Below, piece by piece: positions 22,055 through 29,074 of a stretch of 29,074 bases of DNA. The stretch is from contig JAWKSZ010000088.1 of the NCBI GenBank assembly GCA_041402045.1, forward strand, positions 1 to 29,074, read 5' to 3'. This DNA is from JAGQRJ01 sp041402045 (GTDB lineage: Bacteria; Planctomycetota; J058). The position numbers and the translations under genes are program-made. A model generated the notes under the pieces. The model did not search any database. It was not told the DNA's origin and worked only from the letters and a program-made list of their open reading frames with translations. Position 1 is the stretch's first letter. The number at the start of each line of letters is the position of its first letter.

Positions 22055-22135
22055 GCGGGCGAAGCCCGCGAGGCTCCTGTGGGGTGAGGGCGAGGGGCTT
22101 CGCCCCGAGCCTGAGGGGGTCTGGGACAGACCCCT
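22055..22135 (-). repeat. Dispersed palindromic intergenic repeat, copy C
   Basis: Read on the minus strand it is AGGGGTCTGTCCCAGACCCC, continuing through CTCGGGGCGAAGCCCCTCG, CCTCACCCC and GCGGGCTTCGCCCGC. It aligns along about 80 nt with copy A (2437-2513). The head hairpin has 8 bp plus a G-T pair (22115-22123 with 22127-22135) and a GGA loop. It lies 82 nt beyond the stop of the minus-strand Pro-rich gene, the same orientation relative to that gene as copies A and B have to theirs. Confidence 0.75.
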
Positions 22136-22217
22136 AAGAACACAGACCTCTAGGAACCACGACACATGGCGCCCACGAGGGGCGCCACGCGTCGTTTCGT
22201 TTACCCGGTTGGGTTGG

Positions 22218-22550
22218 TTAGCTGATCACGACCTGCTCTTCGAGCTCGATCGGGGCGACCTCCTCGGGGATCGCCACCGACTCGCGGGCGTCCCACAGCT
22301 CGAGGCTGTCCGGGGCCGCCTGCACGAAGACCGGGGGCGGAGGCGGGGGCGGCTCGGGCGCGGGCTGCTCAGGGGTGCTCTCGGTCGGCGTGGACGTGAC
22401 CGGCGTCGCCTCTTGGGCCGCCTGGATCGCCGCGATCGCCTCCTGCAGAGCCAGGATTCGCCGCAGGATCGCAGCCATGCCGCCGCACGCCGAAGACGTG
22501 GTGCCGGCCAGGAATACGGCGACCAGAGAACTCAGCAGGACCTTCTTCAT
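22218..22550 (-). CDS. Small exported proline-rich protein
   Basis: A 110-aa protein. MKKVLLSSLVAVFLAGTTSSACGG is a clear signal sequence: Lys-rich start, hydrophobic core, then TSSA-C. The cysteine at 22 could be lipidated, but the -3 position is Ser rather than Leu, so ordinary signal peptidase cleavage is as likely. A short helix (AAILRRILALQEAIAAIQAAQEA) follows, then a Thr/Pro/Glu linker with seven consecutive prolines and an acidic C-terminus. The start ATG at 22548-22550 has GAGGGAAG about 5 nt upstream. No family is recognised. The layout suits a short periplasmic or envelope-spanning linker protein. Its divergent neighbour is an OmpA-family lipoprotein, so an envelope role is plausible. 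Confidence 0.72.
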   Translation of the reverse strand: MKKVLLSSLVAVFLAGTTSSACGGMAAILRRILALQEAIAAIQAAQEATPVTSTPTESTPEQPAPEPPPPPPPVFVQAAPDSLELWDARESVAIPEEVAPIELEEQVVIS

Positions 22551-22901
22551 GTCTTCCCTCGTGACCTACCCTCAGCATCTCGAGTGCCAGACGCTAGGTG
22601 CTATGCACGACGTCCCCACTGCGTCCGCGAGGACACGGCGGGTGAGCGGATTCGCTCGCTGCATTGCATATCGCGTCCGTTCACGCTCTGGCCCCGTGGC
22701 CCGCGGAATGCCACGAGTGAAGGACTTAACGTGGGTCGACCCGGAGCAGGGAGACGCCCCGTCCCACTCGACCGCGAGCGGGCGTGACACCCCCCGTCCC
22801 CCACTCGACCGCCCCACACACCCGACCTCTGCACCCGGCATCAGAAACCCTCAAGTTCGTGGAGGCCGGGAGCCGAAGGGTTGGGGGTAGAGGAGAATCC
22901 C
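22551..22901. promoter_or_regulatory. Divergent intergenic region with short direct repeat, no gene
   Basis: 351 bp between the Pro-rich gene and the OmpA-family gene, less GC-rich in its left half. Both promoters must lie here but no hexamer pair is convincing. A direct repeat CCCCGTCCC(CC)ACTCGACCGC occurs at 22757-22775 and 22792-22812. Short open frames across it have no ribosome site or recognisable sequence. Confidence 0.45.
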
Positions 22902-23639
22902 ATGCGCCGGTTGTTGCTTGTCCTGCCCCTGACCCTGACCTTCGGCTGCGCGAGCACCGAGCCCTTCGAGCAGCAGATTCGCGAGCTCACCTGGCGCCTC
23001 GACGCGGCCGAGCAGGCCGCCGAGCAGGCGGTGGTCGACAAGCGGCTCGCCGAGCGCGAGCTGTCGATCGCCAACCAGCAGCTCGAGGTCAAGCAGGAGC
23101 GCCTCGAGCTCTCCTACGACGCCCTGCGCGAGACCCGCAAGACCTTCGAGGAGGAGCTCCAGGGCCGCCTGAACGAAATGGCGAGCACCGAGCCCGGGAA
23201 CACCGGGCCGCTCGTGATCAGCCAGTACGGCGGGATCGTGCTCGAGAGCGAGATCTTCTTCGCCGCGGGCCAGCACGCGCTGACCCCGGCCGGGAAGAAG
23301 GCGCTGAAGGGGCTCGCCGAGCTGCTCTCGCGCCCGGAGTACGCCACCAAGGTGGTCGAGGTCGTGGGCCACACCGACTCGGACCCGATCCGCAAGGCCA
23401 AGAACCGCTACCGCGACAACTACGACCTGGGGGCCATGCGCGCCAACAGCGTGCGCGTCGAGCTGGAGGGCCTCGGGATCCCCTCCAACCAGACCTACCT
23501 CTCCTCGTGGGGCCCCACCCGCCCGCTGCAGGCGGGGGTCAAGGCCAAGAACCGCCGGGTCGAGATCGTGCTCCACGACCCCGACGCCGCGCAGACGGCG
23601 ACCTCGCCGACCCTCCCCGCGAGCGCCAAGAAGGACTAG
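22902..23639 (+). CDS. OmpA-family peptidoglycan-binding lipoprotein with coiled coil
   Basis: A 245-aa protein. The signal MRRLLLVLPLTLTFGC gives a lipidated Cys at 16. A long coiled coil (about 25-95: LTWRLDAAEQAAEQAVVDKR, ERELSIANQQLEVKQERLEL) leads to an OmpA C-terminal domain (about 115-235) with FFAAGQHALTPAGKKALKGL, VVEVVGHTDSDPI, YDLGAMRANSVRVELEGLGI and AKNRRVEIVL. The HTD aspartate and the following arginine are the residues that grip diaminopimelate in peptidoglycan. The product should tether the outer membrane to the cell wall. The start ATG at 22902 has AGAGGAG 6 nt upstream; an ATG 21 nt earlier has no ribosome site. It converges with the E1 gene, with a strong hairpin between. 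Confidence 0.93.
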   Translation: MRRLLLVLPLTLTFGCASTEPFEQQIRELTWRLDAAEQAAEQAVVDKRLAERELSIANQQLEVKQERLELSYDALRETRKTFEEELQGRLNEMASTEPGNTGPLVISQYGGIVLESEIFFAAGQHALTPAGKKALKGLAELLSRPEYATKVVEVVGHTDSDPIRKAKNRYRDNYDLGAMRANSVRVELEGLGIPSNQTYLSSWGPTRPLQAGVKAKNRRVEIVLHDPDAAQTATSPTLPASAKKD

Positions 23640-23664
23640 CGAGGGCCTGACACGGGACTCGACG

Positions 23665-23690
23665 CGGGCGCGGCCACGAGGCCGCGCCCG
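23665..23690 (+). terminator. GC-rich hairpin between convergent OmpA-family and E1 genes
   Basis: CGGGCGCGGCC (23665-23675) and GGCCGCGCCCG (23680-23690) form a perfect 11-bp stem with an ACGA loop, 25 nt after the OmpA-family stop and 31 nt after the E1 stop on the other strand. The following TCGTCGTTGGTTGG is only weakly T-rich. It probably works for both directions. Confidence 0.7.
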
Positions 23691-23721
23691 TCGTCGTTGG
23701 TTGGCGCGGCGCCGAACCCGG

Positions 23722-25925
23722 CTACGCCTGCCTGGCGCTCTGCACCGCGCGCAACGCGGCGGCCACCACGTCCTCCTCCTGCGGCAGCACGAGCTGCATG
23801 GGCGGGCCGAGGGGCACGTAGGAGTCGTGGCCGGCGACGAGCTCCATGCGCGTGCCCGGCGCGGCCAGCGCCACCCCGGCGAGCACCGCCTCGCCGAGGG
23901 CGCCGGCGCGGCGGCACTCGTCGACCACGACCAGCGCGCCGGTGGCGCGGGCGTGCTCGGTCACGAACTCGAGGTTCAGCGGCTGGAGCCAGCGCAGGTC
24001 GATCACCCGCGCCGCGACCCCGTGCTCCTCGCGCAGGGTCTTGGCCGCGCGCAGCGAGCGCCACAGCCCGTTGGCGTAGCTCACGATCGTGACGTCCTGG
24101 GCCTCGGGGTGATACACCCGCCCCTCGCCCAGGGGGATCGCGTAGTCGTCCTCCGGGTAGTCGCTGAGCCAGGCGCCGTCGCCGTCCTCGTAGAGGTCCT
24201 TGGTCATGTAGAGCGCGATCGGCTTCGAGTACGCGACCACCCGCCTGTCGACCTGGGGCCAGGGCGAGGCAGGTGCGAGTGATGCCCACCGCTCTCACCG
24301 CCGCGGGCGGGCGCTGCGATCACGAGGCCCGGGATCTGCGCAGCGCGCCCAGGGCGTTGTCGTTGTGGGAAGCGCCCGTCAGAAGCCTTCTGGTAGGCGA
24401 AGGAGGCGATCCGCACGACCATGGGGTTCCTGAACTGGTCGTTGGAGAAGAACTGCAGCGGAGCAGGCCCCCGCCGCGGGAGCTGATCCAGGGCGTTGTG
24501 AATGTAGGCCAGTACTGGATCTCGGGGATCGGGAGGAAGCCCAGTGCGCGGCCCCGATCCCGGAGGCTGAGATCGCCTGCTGTCGAGGAGCGTGCTGAAC
24601 ACCCGCCCTGGGGCCGAAGGCCTTTCCAGAGCCCGGTGGTCACGTAGAGACGCCGCCCTTGCGGGCCACGTCCTCGCCGAAGACCAGCGCCTGGGGGCAT
24701 TTAAGCTGAGCGCCTCGTGCAGTTTCTGCTGCGGTTGATCATGGCCGCCATGTGGCGCTGGCGGCCGAGGGCGGGCTTGACTGGCGGTCGGCCCCGAGCG
24801 GCGTGCCTCCTGGTCCACGGCCTGGGGTGGTAGGGCGCCAGCGCGGCGAGCACCTCCTCGGCGGTCTGAGCCGGGGCTCGTCGGCCACGGCGCCCGCCAC
24901 GAGCACCCGGGACCGCACGCCCTCGTAGTGCTCGTAGAGCTGCTCGGGGGTGCGTAGCCCGGCGTCGAGCACGCGCCGCGCGCCGAGGATCAGCGGGTCG
25001 CGTACCGGTGGTCTCGATCTCGGTCACGTGGCGGTAGGTCGACTGATATCGCTCCCCGCGTGGCCCATGAGCCGCACCGTGTTCAGGCGCAGGAACACCG
25101 GGCGGCGCTCGCGGCGGCAGCGCTCGACCGCGCGCCGGGTGACCTCGTAGGCCAGGGGCAGGTCGCTGCCGTCGGCCTCGTAGTAGGCGAAGCCCAGGCG
25201 GTCGCGGAAGCTGGCCTGGACCCAGCCCGGCGGGGTGGGGACGCCGATCCCCCAGCCGTTGTCCTCGCACACGAGCAGGAGCGGGACCGGGATCTTCTGG
25301 TATGGTTTCCAGACGCCGCGCCGAAACGCGCCCTGCGCCGTGGAGTGGTTCACGCTCGCGTCGCCGAAGGAGCAGCACACGATCGCGTCGATCGGGACGC
25401 CCACGTCGACCCCCAGGCGGTGTCCGCGGTCGATCGCCAGGGCCGCGCCCACGACCTTGGGCAGCTGTCGCGATCGTCGAGGTCTGGGCGACCCACAGCG
25501 GGCGGCCGCCCCACCTTGTGGCGGCCCTGGCACAGGGGGTCGTCGCCGCGGCGCACATGCCGAGGAGCGTGTTCTTGACCACGTCCTCCTCGGGGAGCTT
25601 GCGCCCGCGCTGGATCATGAGCGCGCCGCTGCGGTAGTGCAGGAAGCAGGGGTCGTCGAGCCGCAAGAGCTCGCCCAGGACCGCGTTGCCCTCGTGGCCG
25701 GCGCTGCCGACCAGGTAGCAGTTCTGATCCCGCGCCCGCAGGACCGGGCGGCGAAGTCCACGTGGCGGAGATCACCTGGCTCTCGTAGAGCGGCGAACAG
25801 GGTCCGGGTCCAGGAGGAGGGGGCCGGCGGGAAGCGGAGCCGCTCCGCGGCCTCCTCCTTGAGGAAGCGCTGGAAGCGCTGGTCGATCGCCTTGGCCCGG
25901 TCGAATTCCGTCTGTCCACTCCTCG
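23722..25925 (-). pseudogene. 2-oxoacid dehydrogenase E1 component, fused alpha-beta type, broken by about ten frameshifts
   Basis: Thiamine-diphosphate E1 of a branched-chain 2-oxoacid (or pyruvate/acetoin) dehydrogenase complex. Alpha-part phrases, in changing frames: FDRAKAIDQRFQRFLKEEA, LYESQVIS, HVDFAAR, QNCYLVGSAGHEGNAVLGEL, SGALMIQRGRKLPEEDVV, CSFGDASVNHSTAQGAF, LLLVCEDNGWGIGVPTP (diphosphate-binding GD-N motif) and RRPVFLRLNTVRLMGHAGSD. Beta part: ALVFGEDVARKGGVYVTTGL, RVFSTLLD, PIPEIQY, LAYIHNALDQL, FFSNDQFRNPMVVRIASFAY, IPGLVIAAPARG, then an intact C-terminal domain from about 24240 (VAYSKPIALYMTKDLYEDGD to the TAG at 23722). Alpha and beta follow without room for separate genes, as in fused E1 proteins of about 700 aa. 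The start lies near 25925 but is not fixed. Motifs are conserved on both sides of each break, so sequence errors are the likely cause and the gene may be intact in the organism. Confidence 0.82.
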
Positions 25926-26047
25926 CAGGAGCAGAGCAGAGCCTGCGGGCCGCGACCTGCCGGCGCGCAGCGCCCTCACGCTGGGCGTGGAGTTGGCAGG
26001 CGCGGGGACTAGAATGGTGCCTGGGCCACCAGCCCACGGGCACGCCC

Positions 26048-27018
26048 ATGACCGTCAGGCTTCGAAGGTCCGAGAAGAAAGTCGAGCTGGTGCTGGCGCC
26101 GGGGAACCCAGCCGCTGCGCGAGCTCGGCTGCCCCGTGTGGGAGCGGGTGGTCGAGGCCGCCCGCGCGCAGATCCTGTCCCAGATCTCCACGTCCCAGTG
26201 CGACGCCTACCTGCTCAGCGAGTCGAGCCTGTTCGTCTACGACGACCGCTTCGCCCTGATCACCTGCTGGTGGCAGGATCCGGCATGGCCGACGCGGTGG
26301 AGGCGGCCCTCGAGCACATAGACCCCGACGCCGTCGCGTTCCTCGCGCTGGAGCGCAAGAACGAGCACTTCCCCCGGGACCAGCCGACCACCTTCGAGGA
26401 GGACGCGGCCCGGCTCCACGCGCGGCTCGGCGGCGCGGCCCTGCGCTTCGGGGACGAGCACTGCCACTGCATTCAGCTGTTCCACACCACCCGGCCCTAC
26501 ACCCCGCTCCCCCAGGACACGACCCTCGAGGTGCTCATGCACGGGATCGTGACGACCGGGCGCGCGTTCTTCGGCGAGGGCGAGGTGGTGTGTGCGCGGG
26601 CCCGCGAGCTCGGCTTGCACGACCTCGTCCTCGGGCACGTGGTCGACGGCACGCGCTTCGACCCCGGGGCTACAGCCTGAACGCCCTGCGCGAGGGGCCC
26701 GACGACAGCTACTACACCCTGCACGTGACCCCCGGAGGAGGTCGGGCTACGTCAGCTTCGAGACCAACGCCGACCTGCGCGCCGGGGGCGATCCCCGAGC
26801 TGGTGCAGAAGGTCGTGGGGTGTTCCAGCCCGGAGTCCTTCGACGTGGTGAGCTTCATTCCCGGGGGGGCTCGAGCTCCCTGAGCTGAGCTGCGAGCGCC
26901 ACAGCCTGCGCAAGCACGCGAGCCATGGTGGGCGGCTTCCGCGTCACCTTCCAGCACTTCTTCTTCACCCCGGTGCGCGCGCCGGTCGAGCCCTACTCGA
27001 TCCCGCCTCCCCCTGTGA
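26048..27018 (+). pseudogene. Eukaryotic-type (AMD1-like) S-adenosylmethionine decarboxylase proenzyme, frameshifted
   Basis: Pyruvoyl enzyme that makes decarboxylated SAM for spermidine-type polyamines. It matches the eukaryotic class, not the bacterial SpeD class. It starts MTVRLRRSEKKVELVLAPGN. CDAYLLSESSLFVYDDRF has the LSESS self-cleavage site (Glu at 26220, Ser at 26223), as in human YVLSESSMFV. ITC matches the catalytic Cys of KTCG. Then DTTLEVLMHGIV, LHDLVLGHVVDGTRFDP, GYSLNALREGPDDSYYTLHVTP (the Ser and His needed for processing), YVSFETNADLRA, IPELVQKVV, ESFDVVSFIPGG and a last strand MVGGFRVTFQHFFF. About eight or more one-base indels (near 26110, 26268, 26668, 26732, 26747, 26785, 26820, 26828, 26870) separate these phrases. 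Total length of about 320 aa fits the family. ATG at 26048 diverges from the E1 gene. The end near 27018 is approximate. Confidence 0.82.
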
Positions 27019-27512
27019 ACGCTGGACCCGATCGGGTGCGACGCTCCTCCAGGATCTGGGTGAGGTCGTGCGGGACGGTCAGCCTTCGCGCAAAGACTTA
27101 CGCGGGGCATGGCGCTCGCAATCGAGGCCAACAGCGGTCGAGGGCGTCACTTCCTTCTTCTTCCTTCCTTCCAACGACGCGGCCCCGGGCGATCCCTTCT
27201 TCTCCTCGATTGTGTGCACGACGCGACCGGTCGATCCTGGCCGAGGTCGGCGTCCTTCCGGGAGGACGGCCTGTCCGGTCGCCCACTCGTTCCGTGGGTC
27301 GTGCCGTCGGTGTCGACTGCGTCTCGTGGCCCCAGGTTTGGAACCCCCGAACGGTTCAGGAAAGTCCTTGCGGACAAAGGCCTTAACGTCCGTCTGTTGG
27401 GCAATGATATTGCGCGCACGCACCGCGTGAACCTCCTCTTTGCGCTGATCGTGCGTCGACGGGTCCTCGCTCCCTGGCCCGTCCTCCACGCAGTCGTCGA
27501 CCGCGCGCCGGA
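27019..27512. other. Unassigned stretch, visibly lower in GC, no gene recognised
   Basis: 494 bp between the decarboxylase and the Hint-domain gene. It has pyrimidine-rich runs (CTTCCTTCTTCTTCC near 27150) and A/T-containing stretches (GGCAATGATATTGCG near 27401, itself a small inverted repeat) unlike the rest of the window. Frames open here on both strands give no family-like sequence. It may hold the promoter and damaged 5' part of the Hint gene. Since it lies inside the indel-dense tract, its sequence should be treated as unreliable. Confidence 0.4.
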
Positions 27513-29074
27513 GGGTTTCCTTCGCCGGGGATCCTCGTGCTCACCGCCGAGGGGCCGCGCCCGATCGAGGCGATCCAGGTCGGCGACTGGGTGTGGGCCC
27601 AGGACGTAGCCCACGCGCGCTGGGGCCTGCGGCCGGTGCTCCACACCTTCGCCCACGAGGGGCCCGGCGCCTGGCTCTCGGCCGACGTGACGCTCCCGGG
27701 CCCGCGGGGACCGCCGACCGCGGGGGCGGGCCAGCGCGAGTGGACCGACCGCGGCTGGGTCCGCGCCGGCGCGGGGGGCGTGGGCGCCACGATCCGCACC
27801 CACACCTTCGAGGTCGCCGAGTGGCACACCTACCTGGTGCGGGGCGGCCGCGGCTGGACCCTGGCGCACAACCAGGAAGCCACCGTCACCTACTACCGCG
27901 TGCAGGGCGGCGAAGGGCAGCGCGCCAGCAAGCCCCTGATCACGCTGCTCGAGGGCGGCGCGGTCAAGATCGAGCCCGTGACCCTCAACGTGAGCACCGG
28001 GACCCTCGACCACGCGCGGCACTTCCTCGAGAACCGCCCGGGGGCGCGGGTCGTCGCGTTCGAGGTCCCGCTGTGGCTGCACGAGCGCATGGTCGCCGAG
28101 GCGATCCCTCAGCTCGGCTACCGCACCAACCCCCGCAATCAGGGGCGGACCGCGCCCAAGATCGTGGACCCCACGACCCCAGGCGAGTCCTATGAGCTGC
28201 CCAAGAAGTGGGCGATCGAGTTCGGACAGAACGCGAGCCGGGGCCGCGTGCTCGGGCCCGAGGAGCTGCAGCGCTTCGCGCCCCGGGGCGCGGAGGCCCC
28301 CCGCGCGCCGCTGGCCGACTACGACCGCGCGCGGAGCGCGGTCGAGGCCCTGTTCGGGCAGCTCAAGGCTGCAGGCGGGGCCCCCCTGGCCGACGCGCGC
28401 CTGGTGATCGAGCCGACTGCGGTGGTCGACGCCAGCGCCGATCGGGCCACGCGCACCGTGCGCGTGACCACCGGGCTCCTGGACGCGGTCGCCGTGCGCG
28501 CCGCGCGCTCTCCGGCCGGGCAGCAGCTCGAGGTGCTCCAGCGCACCCTGGGCGTGCTCGTGGCCCACGAGCTGGCCCACCTCGAGGGGCTCAAGGCCGA
28601 GCAGGCGGCGGACCGCCGCGCCGCCGAGCGCCTGCGCGGCCTGGGCAGCGTGCCCGAGGCCGCGGACCTGCGCCGCGCCCTGGAGCTGTTCGCGGGGGCC
28701 GAGCCCACGCTCCTGGAGCGGGTGAAGAACTTCGCGCGCTACGGCACCGTGCGCGGCCGCCTGCGCGCGTTCGACGTGGCCGCGAGCGGGCAGCCCGACC
28801 CCCTGGCGAACTTCCGCCGCGGCGACGGGACCCTGCGCTGGGCGCCGCTCATGGCCTCGCGCGCGCTGCACGAGTCCGCGGGCGCCGGGAAGTTCACCCT
28901 GGGCCTGTTCGTCAAGGAGCTGGTCGTGGTCCTCGAGACCGGCGACGAGTCCCGGATCGACGAGTTCTTCTCCGGGATCACCCAGACCGACTTCTGGGTG
29001 CACTACGGGATCTTCGCCAAGAGCGCGCGCTCGGCGGAGCTGCTCTACGGGCGGACCCTCGGGCGCTACGTCAA
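27513..29074 (+). CDS. Large protein with degenerate Hint (pretoxin-type) domain and HELAH zinc-protease-like motif; open at both ends
   Basis: One frame is open from 27408 to the window end. The first in-frame initiator is GTG 27537, but homology starts before it, so the true 5' end is upstream and lost to frameshifts. The beginning, ILVLTAEGPRPIEAIQVGDWVWA, matches the Hint phrase (C)FxAGTLVLTADGPxPIEEIKVGD. The domain ends with HTFEVAEWHTYLVRGGRGWTLAHN, the usual V-WHTYLV-LVHN block. The first Hint Cys is not visible: bases before 27531 read GF or SF. A segment follows (TYYRVQGGEGQRASKPL, RVVAFEVPLWLHERM, IVDPTTPGESYELP) that may be an effector domain. Then VLVAHELAHLEGLKAEQAADRRA occurs, a zincin motif with a downstream E-x-x-x-D, and further helical sequence to the edge. 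It resembles a polymorphic-toxin-like exported protein, but no secretion or immunity gene is in view. Confidence 0.6.

Larger units (their letters stand above)
21684..22217. other. Repeat-rich non-coding region between convergent genes
   Basis: 534 bp without a credible gene. It contains three copies of the palindrome GCGGGCGAAGCCCGC (21731-21745, 21989-22003, 22055-22069), the first two followed by AATGTCCCGCGCGA. It also holds the 21-nt tandem array at 21781-21980 and repeat copy C at 22055-22135. Frames that stay open through it on both strands reflect the repeat period and GC content, not coding. Confidence 0.7.

Noticed and set aside
21740..22140. Small arginine/alanine-rich proteins encoded in the repeat region
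   Set aside because: Several frames on both strands stay open only because the 21-nt period is a multiple of three. No ribosome sites or conserved sequence were found.
27340..27420. tRNA or riboswitch in the lower-GC stretch
   Set aside because: A GGTTC-like string is present but no cloverleaf arms or CCA-side acceptor could be paired.
27513..27870. Intein splitting a host protein
   Set aside because: The Hint block is short, lacks intein endonuclease motifs and a clear C-terminal splice residue in a host frame. The WHTYLV-LAHN ending fits pretoxin Hint domains better.
27147..29003. 618-codon minus-strand frame opposite the Hint gene
   Set aside because: Its translation has no recognisable motif, whereas the plus frame carries the Hint and HELAH sequences.

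Overview
The window is about 29 kb of very GC-rich bacterial DNA. Gene content points to a Gram-negative-type organism, most likely a planctomycete: a giant Ser/Thr kinase with a TPR tail, FHA and FHA-PATAN proteins, a secreted HEAT-like protein, two prokaryotic RING-type zinc proteins, an OmpA-family lipoprotein, and EF-P. A myxobacterium-like lineage is the main alternative. No taxonomic marker gene is present, so this is inference.

Layout. 1-438 (-) is the start of gcvT. 679-2432 (+) is a DEAD-box RNA helicase with one frameshift, convergent with an FHA-PATAN protein (2781-3560, -). efp (3839-4405, -) diverges from a long same-strand run: lipoprotein, membrane cytochrome c, RING-TPR membrane protein, two tandem paralogous methyltransferases and an NAD-dependent epimerase (4550-8726, +). 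An orphan OmpR/PhoB-type response regulator (8748-9485, -) diverges from a compact four-gene operon (9616-15093, +). That operon encodes a RING-type zinc domain fused to a YtrA-like GntR repressor, an ABC ATPase, and two proteins that each look like an ABC-2 permease fused to a C-terminal beta-propeller. Its promoter holds a near-perfect 24-nt palindrome between and over the -35 and -10 boxes, ends almost at the GTG start (probable leaderless mRNA), and is preceded by 11-bp direct repeats of the kind PhoB-family regulators bind. This is the best candidate for an undescribed system.

15259-19119 (-) is a 1286-aa kinase-TM-TPR protein. It diverges from a HEAT-like exported protein and an FHA protein (19255-21683, +), a likely phospho-signalling group. 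21684-22217 is repeat-rich non-coding DNA. Then come a small Pro-rich exported protein (-) and an OmpA-family lipoprotein (+).

From about 24.24 to 27.53 kb reading frames break repeatedly while protein motifs stay intact. Two genes are still recognisable there: a fused alpha-beta E1 component of a 2-oxoacid dehydrogenase (-) and, divergently, a eukaryotic-type (AMD1-like) S-adenosylmethionine decarboxylase (+) with all its key catalytic motifs. The pattern suits sequence or assembly indels better than gene decay. The window ends inside a large open gene with a degenerate Hint (pretoxin-type) domain and a HELAH zinc-protease-like motif.

A dispersed palindromic repeat (core GGGTCTGTCCCAGACCC) occurs in three of the convergent intergenic regions. 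In two it starts a few bases after a stop codon. It probably serves as a terminator or REP-like element.
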